DNA from: Stereocaulon alpinum
Lineage: Eukaryota > Ascomycota > Lecanoromycetes > Lecanorales > Stereocaulaceae
DNA length: 64,000 bases
Reading direction: 5' to 3'
Assembly (NCBI GenBank): GCA_018257865.1
Contig: JAEUBA010000007.1
Location: 496,001 to 560,000, forward strand
Shown here one piece after another: positions 1 to 10,314 of this stretch (position 1 is its first letter; every line of letters starts with the position of its first letter). The position numbers were made by a program, and so were the translations under genes. Under the pieces are notes generated by a model. The model saw nothing but the letters and a program-made list of their open reading frames with translations, did no database searches and had not been told where the DNA came from.

Positions 1-2202
1 AGCTTTTACAGTCAAGCTTTGCCATCAAGCTCCTGAAGGCGTTCTCCACCTCCTCATTCATATCTACTCTTTGCTTCATCGAGTCCCAAGCCGTAAGCCC
101 AGCATTAGTCTCTGCATCTGGATTCATATCTTCCAGATCAGCGGCCTGGAAAATCTCTAGTGTACGGATATCAGCATGGCGAGCCAGGTAATGTAGAGCC
201 GTTTCTCCTTCGTAATTCTTCAACGAGAGGTCGGCGCCGAGCTCTAGCAGTAATGAAGTACAATCATAATTGTTATTCCGGATGCTGTAGTTCAATGCAG
301 TGGCCCCACCCCCGTCTTGGCAGTTGATATCGGCTCCTCGGGAGAGTAGATAGCGGGCGGTCCGGACGTTGTTCATGAAAGTGGCGGAAGTAAGCACTGA
401 GCAGCCGCCGCAGTCTTTCTCGTTGATGTCGGCGCCAGCATCGAGTAGAGGAGAAATGTAGGCCGGATCGTTCTGAGAATAGGACGCAATGTTAAGTGGA
501 CCTTGTTTCCATTTATTCATGGCGGTTGCTAAGGCTCCATGCTTCAGCAGGGTTAAGAGGCCTGTTGGAGTGGGGGCTTTCGTAGCGTAGTGTAGCGGCG
601 TCATGCCTGTAATAGATTTTGACGAGTCTGCGCCGTAGCGGAGTAGTGTCTCCAAAGCTTGGACATTACCACGCTCAGCGGCCCAAGACAGAGGGGTTCT
701 TCCTTCCGAGTCTCCGAGATTGATGTTCTTCGTCGATGCTGACAATTCGTGATCTAGATCTCGAGGAGTGGGTAGAAGATCAAGCACAATTTTGTGTAAG
801 ATGGAGAACTGTCGTTCCTCAAACCAGTCGTCCTTGTTGAACATTTCTTCTAGCTCAGCTGCTTCATCAGGCGATACCTTTTTTGAGATGATCTTGTTAT
901 ATGCCAAGTCTGTGACACTATTTTCATCGAGATCAGTGATGTCAGGACGAGCTCCAGCTTTCAATAAGAATCGGCATAGGTTCATGTGGCCTTTGTCCAC
1001 AGCGTAATGTAATGGCGTGTAGCCCCAATCATCACTAACATCGCAAGGTGATGCTAGTCCCAATTCGAAAAGCCTTGCTATACCGTCAATGTTGCCCGCA
1101 AACGCAGAATCGAAGATCTTGGACTTGTATGAAACAATTCGTGGTGCCACTAGCGACAATTGTGGACCAGTGAGTTGGTTTGAGATGACGATAGACGACA
1201 CCATACGATTAAGGAGCCATTCAGGGAAACGGTAGGACAAGCGTATGCTGGCCGAGGAATTGCGTTGACAGGAGAATTCATTGCATGGTTGGGACAACCC
1301 ATAGAGGCCGTTCGACTTAACGAGTAAGGATCCGATGACGTTTTGTAGCACCGAAGGGCTCTTGAGGCGATACACTCTATGACAAGCGCAACTGCAAGCT
1401 CGTTTGCACGGATTCATGGGCTTGTAATCCAGGGACCTCTTGACCTCAGAAACGAAAGTTCTTTGAGCTACTACATCTTTCCCACAGCTTTGTGCTTCAA
1501 GATCAACCTCTTGGTGTGATGGCGTTGTTGTTTGCATGGTGCCCGGATTTACCATGACGTATCCTGGAGGATCGAGGTGAAGACGGCCTTGCTGGGTGTT
1601 CAGAAATTCAGTTGTAAACGTCCTGAACTCCGCTGTCAGACTGGTAATATCGAGCCTGAAGAATCATATTGTCAGTGGACGTATCCCATTCTAAAGTAAG
1701 GTAGGCGTATTTGCGTGGCAAACGATTTTGCAGATCAGCAAGCGGAAGCGAGGCTGAGTTTGACTGACAGAGTGACTGCGGCCAATTGATTGGCAAAGTC
1801 CAACCGAACGACTTTTAGCCTGCCACGGAGTTCCCCCACTCGATCTTTCGCCCGAGTCCATTTGAATCGAGCCAGCAAACGAATCTTGAGTTGCTCAACG
1901 TGGTCCTTCTCTTCTTGCAGTCTTCGCGGACACACCCCGCAAAGCCCGCATAGCTCTTCGATTATGCAATCAACCTTGTGAAAGAGAGGTGACAACAAGT
2001 CTCCAAGCATATCATCTCGGCGTCGTCGTGCGACCAGACATACGGCGCTTAAAACATTCTGTAAATCGTTGAGCTCATCTGTCAAAGCCAAGATATCTTC
2101 GGGGGCTTTAGAGAGCTCCCGCAGGAATTTGAAGCAAGTGCTGAGTTGCTGACATGCGCCAATGACAGTAATCGCGCTGGCAGTAAGAGATACTGGGTCC
2201 AT
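1..2202 (-). CDS. Ankyrin-repeat protein with fungal STAND-type N-terminal domain (3' end beyond window)
   Basis: The ATG is at 2202 and the frame stays open to base 1, so the C-terminus is missing. One intron fits at 1656-1768: donor GTCAGT, branch CTGAC, acceptor TTCAG; it restores a single frame that otherwise ends in a stop. The first ~145 residues (MDPVSLTASAI..., then helices rich in L and E) match the helical N-terminal domain common in fungal NLR/STAND and PigL-type proteins. There is no NACHT or P-loop. A middle segment carries closely spaced cysteines (CKRACSCACH and a later C-x4-C pair), followed by at least seven ankyrin repeats with G-x-TPLHYA and LL-x-x-GAD signatures. Family knowledge suggests a role in protein-protein contacts, possibly non-self or stress responses; the exact job is unknown. 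Confidence 0.85.
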
Positions 2203-2985
2203 CTATGAAGACAGAGTTCAGCCGGAGCGTCCGATGGAGGAAACGATGGGCAGCCATGCGTGCCTTTTTATTCGCCTTCGCTATCGACTCGCAGCCTCAC
2301 AGTGTGCAATGCCCCCACTCCCCAATGCGCGATGCCGCGCACCGCCCCACCCTAACTTCACCTTTTGGGCGAGCTAAACATCTTGATTGAGCAACTGTCA
2401 CCCAGAACGCGATAAGACAGGCGGCTTGCGGGCCAAAAGATCATTCGACATTCCTTTCCAAGTTCAGGCAGTTTTCACAGTAGTATAATTTCCCAGACAG
2501 AAACATTACAAAATCGTTCATTGGTCACAGAGTCTTCAGAGACTTCTAGAATGCAAGTCTACATGCAATCTTCCATCGTCAAGACCAGTTGTTTGAGAAA
2601 TGTACTAGCATCGATGGTATAGATGAGGTAGCTCGGGGGGTACGGATGCTTTTTTGACCTGCGAGGGCCGTTGTGTGTCCTGCCACAGCCCGCAGCTTTC
2701 TGTTATCTTAGCGTTATCACGCGAGTAGAAAGGCGTGAGCGCCAAGCTGCTCTTTGGAGCTCTTTACTTGGAAGGTACCCCAGAGCGTGTTGGCGATGCC
2801 CCTTAGAGCCGCTCTGCTAGAGTGCAAATTCAGAACTTTCCGGGAACCAAATATGCTGCTTAGACTAGCTCTTAAGGGGCTTGTTTCGGGCGGGAGAGCC
2901 GCCAAGCGGTGAACCCTTATGTCATATCGATTTTGGCAGCAATATCAGATCAGACCTCCAACAACATTGCTCCCAAACTCTCACC
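2203..2985. other. Divergent intergenic region
   Basis: This stretch separates the 5' ends of the ankyrin gene and the MGMT-type gene and must hold both promoters. No ORF or RNA gene that I can support lies here. Confidence 0.6.
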
Positions 2986-3960
2986 ATGGACTCCCCTGAC
3001 TCCCTATATATCATGCCCAAGTTAACTTCCACTGATATCCCTGACTCTCCCTCCAAGTCCCCAGACAAGGACCTCTCCACGTTGAAATCCGATTGGACAA
3101 CCCTTTACAAACAAACCCTCCCATCCCTTGCGCGCTCCAAAGCCCCCTCCCAACCCCAGTGGCCGGTACACTTAGACCACTGCTTCGCCCGCATAATCCT
3201 CGACGCCGTCATCGGCAACTCCACCTCCACCAATCCCACAGCCGCCACGCCCAGTCCCTGGACAGAGCGAATAGCCAGCCCAGCAATCCAACACATGACA
3301 GCCCAACAATTAAAAGACTGCATCACCCTCGGCGAAGCAATTGCAGACGGCAAATCCAATCTCGCAGAATTAGACCAACAGAGTCTAACCGTGCGAGGAA
3401 AATCAAAAGGGCAAGTGCAGCCCCAAAGCCAGAAGCGAAAGACCGCACCACACTCCTCCACGCCCCCATCATCGAAGAAGCCAAAACCCCCTCCAAACCC
3501 CAAAGCCCAACCAGACATCCGCACAGCCCTAGGCCTCCCCACCCCGACCCCTACCCCGTCCACAACCAGCCCAGCCCCACCACCACCGCCCGCCATCATC
3601 CCCGCCACCCTCTCCTCCAAAATCCGCCTCTCCCCCTCCCTAACCCCCTTCCGGCGCCTCGTCCTCCTCTCCCTCTGCCAAGTCCCCCGCGGCTCCTTCA
3701 CAACCTACCTAGCCCTCAGCAAGCACCTCTCCTCCTCCCCGCGCGCAGTAGGAAACGCGTTGCGGAATAATCCCTTCGCGCCCCAGGTGCCATGTCACAG
3801 GGTAGTGGCTGCGGATCTGAGTATAGGGGGATTTGGGGGGGAGTGGGGGGTCAAGGGGAAGCATTATGGGGAGAAGGTGAGGTTGTTGAGGGGGGAGGGG
3901 GTTGAGGTGTTGGAGAAGGAGGGGAGGGTTAGGGGGGTGGTTTGGGAGGGGTTTGTGTAG
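2986..3960 (+). CDS. MGMT-family protein (methylated-DNA-protein cysteine methyltransferase fold) with fungal N-terminal extension
   Basis: A 324-residue single-exon ORF. I chose the ATG at 2986 (CACCATGG context) over an in-frame ATG at 2881. The C-terminal ~100 residues form the MGMT DNA-binding/active-site domain: a tyrosine after GSFTT, the helix RAVGNALRNNP and the active-site motif PCHRVV with acceptor cysteine at residue 270. Because that cysteine is kept, it may be a true alkyltransferase, unlike ATL proteins that carry Trp or Ala there. The N-terminal ~140 residues form a helical region I associate with fungal members only, joined by a Pro/Ser/Lys-rich linker. Expected role: nuclear repair or recognition of O6-alkylguanine. 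The coding strand is very C-rich up to about 3760 and very G-rich afterwards. Confidence 0.8.
   Translation: MDSPDSLYIMPKLTSTDIPDSPSKSPDKDLSTLKSDWTTLYKQTLPSLARSKAPSQPQWPVHLDHCFARIILDAVIGNSTSTNPTAATPSPWTERIASPAIQHMTAQQLKDCITLGEAIADGKSNLAELDQQSLTVRGKSKGQVQPQSQKRKTAPHSSTPPSSKKPKPPPNPKAQPDIRTALGLPTPTPTPSTTSPAPPPPPAIIPATLSSKIRLSPSLTPFRRLVLLSLCQVPRGSFTTYLALSKHLSSSPRAVGNALRNNPFAPQVPCHRVVAADLSIGGFGGEWGVKGKHYGEKVRLLRGEGVEVLEKEGRVRGVVWEGFV
3826..3858 (+). other. Potential G-quadruplex in coding sequence
   Basis: Four G-runs of 5, 7, 6 and 4 bases (3826-3830, 3835-3841, 3845-3850, 3855-3858) are separated by loops of 3-4 bases on the mRNA-like strand, just after the active-site codons of the MGMT-type gene. 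Confidence 0.55.
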
Positions 3961-4616
3961 GGAGCTTTATTGTAGTTTAGTTTTGTTGGAAAGGGGATTG
4001 TATGAAGTGTATATGCATGGTAGTTTGGCGTCTGGGATGTATCAAAAGGGGTCTAGTATGATGAGAGATGTGTATCATGATATGAGAAGAGACGAAGTGC
4101 GTAGGATCTATGGATTTTATCCGATCACGAAGAATTTGAGCATTTCACCAACGCATTAGATTTGAGAGAAGCAAGGGTTTAGACTCGATAGCATAATAGG
4201 TATGCTACTAGCTATGTAAGATAAGCACCTAGAGCTCGTTACAAGCTGTTGTGAATTAGCATGCATCATATAGATGCTGCCGAAGTAGCTCGCTCGCTCG
4301 CTCGCTCAAATCAATACTCGTGTCTCAATGGCCCAGCTCATGGCCGTTTGCCTTTGTAGAAATGAGAAGAGTATACAGGTCTCTCACACTAGAATATAAC
4401 ACACCCGCTGGCAGCGAGAGAGCACCTACAAGCTATTCATCACTCGGGGTATCGCAAAATCATGAACAATGAAACGCTAAAGATACAACCAAACCCCTTG
4501 AAGTTCTCTTCCTTTACCGCTTGGCGCCGAATTTGGACCTCTATGTTTTCACTTTCTCCAATTTTGGTGAGAGCGCCATAGTCCGCTGAGTCGACCTTTG
4601 CGTCCTCGACCCAGTG
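3961..4616. other. Convergent intergenic region
   Basis: It lies between the stops of the MGMT-type gene and the phosphodiesterase gene and should hold both 3' UTRs. The only structure I see is the GCTC microsatellite at 4288-4307. Confidence 0.6.
4288..4307. repeat. (GCTC)5 microsatellite
   Basis: Five perfect tandem copies of GCTC in the convergent 3' region between two genes. Confidence 0.9.
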
Positions 4617-7600
4617 CTACGGACTTGCTTCATGACCTTTCTTCTTCTTCCAGAAATTGAAGTTGAATCTTGAACTCTTCCTTCCAACTACTCGGTGGTG
4701 TCCATTGCTCTCCCTCAGGTAACCGTTGGCAATGACGGAGGTCCTGACGTCAACGTCTTTCGCTCCATCCAGACTGATCATACTCTCAAATCGATGTGGG
4801 CTTCCAGGCATGTCCATGTTTACGACGGCTGGCATACCTTTGCGGTCGGTGCTTTTGCAGCTATCAATCCTCCCTTGTGAACTCTTGTCATCGCTGTCAG
4901 CAGTCAAGACACTGGTCGCTTGGGTATCTGTTGGTGAATAGGGAATGGTTTGCGATCCACTGGTATTGTTGGTATGCGCGCCGGAAGACGACCGATGGTG
5001 GGCTAAGCGTACAGGCCTACCAGCTGCTCCACTGGCTGAAGAATCTGCGTCATTGCCTTTACTAGCTCGACGTGAAGTATTGCCACCAGAACCACCGGAA
5101 CCTCGGCGGCTACTGTCAGAAGACATAGCTCCACCAGAGAAGTGTGTCTGAGAAACAGTGTCTTCAGACGCCCGTCCATTGGGCACCCTGTTTTCGGATA
5201 GTGGACCCGGTGAAGCTGTCTGCGATCTTGAATCAAGACTCGAGCTCAGTTGCAGCTGACTGGGCGAGCTGTTATTTGGTTTTCTTATCGTGGTACTCGT
5301 ATGTGGGGTGCTCGCAGCAGGAGACGCACCTGATGAGCGACGCGAAAATGAAGCTGAGTCGGGGGTAGAATCTACTCGGTTGAGTGGATGGCTAAGCGAG
5401 GAGCGCCGGGAAGTATCGTAGTGCTGAGGATTTGGATCATATGCGGCTAGATGATGAGGTATTGACGAGATTGATGCTCGGCGTGTCTCTTCAGAAGCCT
5501 GCATTAGTTGCGCGAGTGGTGAACTTTCCAGAGGTTGAGATGCCGGTAGACCTTCAGGGTGCGAGAGCTCTGGCTGGCTGGTAGAACAATCAGGGCTTCC
5601 AGAACGTGGAGACACAAGGGTGTCTGATGGCATTCGCTTCTTCATGCCTCGCACTTCCTCTTTTGCCATTTCTAGCTTGATCTTCCCAGTCCATATCTCC
5701 TGATTGGCCTTCATCTCGCTGACTGCAAACGCCATAGCAGGCAACACATCCGTAACAGCCTCGAATAGTGGACGAGCAAAAATGTTCATGAAGTTATTCT
5801 GTGAGTTTCCGAGCTTGATGACGTTGTCCAGCTCTGGAGGACCTCCAAATAGCGTTGTAGGGATTCCTACATCTCTTTCCATTACTCCTTGGTTCGCGAA
5901 TTCAAGCTGCAAGATGTTGGCCCATTTAGCGGCGATTTCGAAGGGGCGTGCCTTTAGGAGATGTCAGTTGATGTTTCCAATGTTCTCCGTGGTAGGAAGA
6001 CTCACCACGTTGCTGATGTCGGCGCATTTGACCAGAAGAGCGCAAGTAAGTACCCTGTACTCGTCCAAGATCTGCGGGCTCCAGCCATGCGTACCACCGT
6101 TGTAATGTAACTTTTCCTGCAGGTTGTTAAGCTCCTTCATATAATTGAAATGCATCCCCATATCGGTAGCTAATATGGAATTGATCATAAGCCCGCGCAT
6201 GGAGATGTCCTCGAAAGCGGCCTTCCAGTGACGCCGAAGTATCTGCGAATAGGCTGCGCAATGGAACGCTTCGAGGACAGACTTGTCGTTGTAGAGCTGA
6301 GCGAGTGGCGCATTCAAAGCCACCAAGAATGCGTTGTTGACACCTGGGTGGCCAACATCGTGACCGATAGCTGTTATCAAAAGAGTGAGAGCATCGAACG
6401 GCTTCAGAAGGGCAGCAATAGGAGCGGGCTTTTTCACTGACGCCAATGGGGTCGAATGAGCAGGGTAGGGAGGCAGCGTGCCAAGCTGTAAGAGGAAGTA
6501 GAAGATTGCTTGCATCACATCGACCACATGGCGGAAATTGTGGTAACTGACGAAAGCATTGTAGGCAGCACGGCTGGCCATTAGGAATCTCTTGAGGTCA
6601 ACTGCACTTTACGTGAGTGTACATTCCACCGGCAATACGGGAAGCTCACCTGTAGATAACCGCCACTTTTCAAGCTCCGGAATCTTCAAAACGTGATGTA
6701 GCATCAGGCAAGCTGCATGTACTAGTTCAAATTCGGAGAGGTCGTGGCCAGAAAAGCCCCAGGACCCGATCGCCTTTGTCAACTCGGCTTCTCTCTTTGG
6801 TAGGAGGCTGGGTAATGTTCTGACTCCTTGTAAGCACAAATACTGAGAACTCAGACCTGGAACAGGATCAACGCACGCTAGGTCAATTGACTTCTGGAAA
6901 TCGTCAGGATTGCAGATGCCTTTCATGAGTTCCGAGACCCTGCCGATAGAGGTTAGCGAACAAAGACAAGCTTAAGGTCCAGCCAATCGTGTCTGGATTG
7001 GGGCTCCCTTGGCACATACATGGCTTCTCGCAAGTAGGCGTATGGTTTGTCATTTCTGTTTCCCAGCCAAGAACGCTTTCTCAATTTCCTTTGCTCGAGG
7101 AATTTCGCACGTTCTCTTGCGGCCTCCTTGTACGCACGATATGCATGTACAATCAAACTCCGAAGACGGTCTACTTGCAGCGGGCTCGTTAGGACGTCTA
7201 TTGCTCCAATATCGACACAGCTCAGCGCTCGTTGAGGGTCCGCAAAAGGTGTTTTGCTATGTGTTCTTTTTGGGCTGGAGGATTTGGACCCAAGCACAGG
7301 GGAGCCGCCGGACGAAGGACGGGATGCACGATTCTTGTGGTGCGCATGGCTAGCAATTGACTCAGATTCGGTACTATACATCATCGCCACAGGTACCACG
7401 AGCTTTGACAAGTTCGAGTTGCTGATCCCAGTCGAGATGTGTTGTACAAGGCTCAGACCATAGGCATCAGAGGAATCTAATGATGTTGGGTTCGGAGGTT
7501 CATCGGGTTGTGCCTCGGTCTCGCCATTTGCAGGTGTCCCAAGCAGAACAACGATCGGTTGAATGTTGCTGTCGATCGAATCGAGGTGGTTGACTTTCTC

Positions 7601-7941
7601 CATGCAGGTATCGCCTGAGATAGATATGTGCACTGCAGCTGGTCAGCTAATATAAAGAATGGGAATCATCGTGTCCGACAGAATTGAGACCACAGACGGA
7701 AAACGTGAGTGGAACTAGACGACATACCTCCATTGAAAACAGACAGAAGACTCCTGAGATTGCTGCGGACTTCTTCGATCTCCCCAAGGATGGTGTTCAG
7801 GCAGTCTGGATTTTTGTCCTCCCATGAGCCCTCGTTGTGAAAACTTGATTGGTGTAATTCAGAGTTTCGAATCAATTTGCCATCAAGATCTCGACTAACA
7901 CGCTTGTCGACGTAGACAACGTGGTAATCTGCATACTCCAT
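4617..7941 (-). CDS. High-affinity 3',5'-cyclic nucleotide phosphodiesterase (class I, Pde2-like)
   Basis: Hydrolyses cAMP to AMP and so damps PKA signalling. Five exons: 7941-7728, 7632-7020, 6939-6650, 6601-6006, 5951-4617 (1015 aa). All four introns have canonical ends (GTATGT, GTATGT, GTGAGC, GTGAGT) and splicing gives uninterrupted family sequence such as ADISNV-ARPFEIAAKWA. The start is the ATG at 7941 (GCCATGG). The catalytic HD-type domain (about residues 370-680) holds YHNFRHVVDV, the metal-binding HDVGHPG and the invariant KCADISN. The N-terminal third is variable. The last ~330 residues are Ser/Pro-rich and probably disordered, ending in a basic patch. It is longer than yeast Pde2 mainly because of this tail. 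Confidence 0.95.
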
Positions 7942-10314
7942 GGCGATCTTCCGCAGCAAACAAATGCTAGGACCCGATAGAGCAAACTAGTATTTGGCCT
8001 TGAGAAATCTCGACGTAGTGTAGTGTATCGCGTGACGACAAATTGGTGGCCGCTGAACAATTGCCGCGTAGAATGGAGTATGAGCCTGAGAAGACCGTAC
8101 AGTAAATATCGGACCAGACCCCCTTGCAACGATCGAGAGTCTGCGTAAGACCGCTGAAGGGCTGAAGGCAGTTATACGAAAGCGTTGGCCTCGAGAAGAC
8201 AATGAGTATCTTGCCCCACCAAAGCAGACACAAGATGTCAAAGTAATCCTTGTTGAAGGTGGGAATTGCAGAGCGGAATCGTTGCAGGCAAGGTCGGAGC
8301 TGGGTGCTTCAATGCGACAGATAGTGTAGCACTGGCAAGTGTTCGAATTGGCCACTTGAAGCCAACTCGAGTGTCTTTTCGGTATTTGATAACTTCCCCT
8401 CGAGGACAACTTGTTTTGCAGTTTCCAGTTTTGAGCCGTAGGGTAAGCTTGGCGATGAGGTCCGTCTGCTCAAGGACCCCTATAAGCACACAGCCAGCTC
8501 TATAACCTTATGAGCACATCCGTACCCAATATGGTATTGTTTTTCTTCTGTCGTGTGTGATTTGCTCGAAGCGGCGCCTGCGTCGCGGGCAAGGGAGTGT
8601 TGGATTTATGCGCAACATCCGGTACGAAGTACGTGGGGGAGCAGCTGCAGCGGAGATGCTTGCGTGAACTCGAGGGCAAGGTAAGGAAGGTCCAGCCTGA
8701 GCTGTTGGTAGAACTATTAAATGAAGAGTGAGGCAAGAGGAAGGCGACGGTGGATACAAGAAGAAGGTGCGACGGGATGGCAGTGGGAGTGGTAGGTGAT
8801 CGGAAGAGTTGTGGAGAAGGGAAGGAACGAGCGTTGGTTTAACTTAGGGCGGTAATGTCACAGGCTTGGACTCGGACGAAGATCAATCATGAATGTCACT
8901 ATCGCTAGCAAATTGGGTAGCGAGGTACATGCGGAACCGTGGGCAGTTTTAGTTTTAGGGTAGACCGCAGACGCAGACGCAGACGCAATTGCAATTTTCC
9001 ACCCTGGGAGCGAGGGGAGAAAAGCTTCGCTTTCTTAGGGCATCTATCGTTACTTCTGGGGTGTATCAGCCCAAAGGCTCCAAGCGCATTGACATTGGTG
9101 CGGCTCGGGCTTGACCTAACTTAGTTCTAAGGAATCAATTTTCCGACTGGAGAATTAATTAATGGCCCAAGGTGGACGAAAGGTTTTTGTGGAGAAGGAA
9201 TCCTTCTAGAAGCCCGCTTTGATTGGTACGACGTCGGCCCACTTCCACCAACCCATCGGAAGGCCGCACGCTGTGGAGTGTGGAGCCGTTGAAATGTTGG
9301 TAGTACTAGAACTATGCAGAGTACGTACTCTTGGGTTTGATGATGCCTTTCCGTACCAATCTTCGCTCTGGCAATCGCCCGGCGCACTTCGACTTCCAAG
9401 CATGTCAAACGCGCAAGCTCTCATGCGACGGGGTATACGTAGGGGATAGGAGGACCTTCAAATCAAATATGCATGTCAACGCTCTCAGCCACCATGCGTC
9501 TAGGCGTCCATAGACATGCTTCCAGAAGCCTGCATCCTTCCATCATCTCGGAGTTTGCTGGAGCCACGAGGGACTCGCTACACATCCCCCGAGCGATCAG
9601 ATTAACTTCGGCTTGAGATCATCTTTGATCTTTCAATTCTCCAACCTACCGCTTATTTCACCAATTCACTTTCGCTGTTGTTTTCTTGCGTTCCTGCGAG
9701 TGGAACCATTGTCAACTTGCTTCAAATCAACCCCCAAACCAACATCAGCTGAGCGGGTTGGTGGTGAGTTTATTACCCGCGAGACCTGGAATGGATCGCT
9801 ACAATCCTTGCGCAAATGGCGCTATTTGCTCCAAAGCGCCCAAATCTCAAGGCTTTCTAAAGACGTCATTGGCAGCTCATCAATGTAGATACGTTTCTAC
9901 AGGACAAGCCAGAAGCCTATGAATTCAATGGCGCCATAGCAATCGAGCTTGGACAGTGATGAAGTAGAAATGTATTCCGTAGCAAGGCCTATGAGTATGA
10001 GCTGCCTACCGAACTTTGTACTCCGCCAACACAGCTGCACGCATGCCCAACGCCCCGTACATATATGAAGGCCGATACAGACGTCTTCAAGTCTCCATTC
10101 AACATGCCTGTCTCCGCTGAAATGACCCGCAAGATTGACGACTCCGAAATTGCACGAACCAATGCTGGCAACTAAACCGTGGGTTTCCCGTGAAAGCGCC
10201 GGGCACAGAGTACACAACGCCGTAGGTGTATGTTTCCAAGCCAATTCCTTTATCAGGATACAAGCGCCTCTAGTTGCGTATCGACAATAATCACTTGCTC
10301 CGCTCCTGTTCCCT
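7942..10314. other. Long intergenic region upstream of the phosphodiesterase
   Basis: This 2.4 kb should hold the phosphodiesterase promoter and the 3' end of the Ccr4 gene. A short GACGCA repeat sits near 8965-8985. Between about 9790 and 10175 there are short plus-strand stretches that look coding in shifting frames; they are listed under findings. No complete gene can be supported. Confidence 0.5.

Noticed and set aside
3105..3701. Long minus-strand ORF of 198 codons
   Set aside because: It is the antisense of the C-rich, proline-rich part of the MGMT-type gene; its Gly/Arg content follows from base composition.
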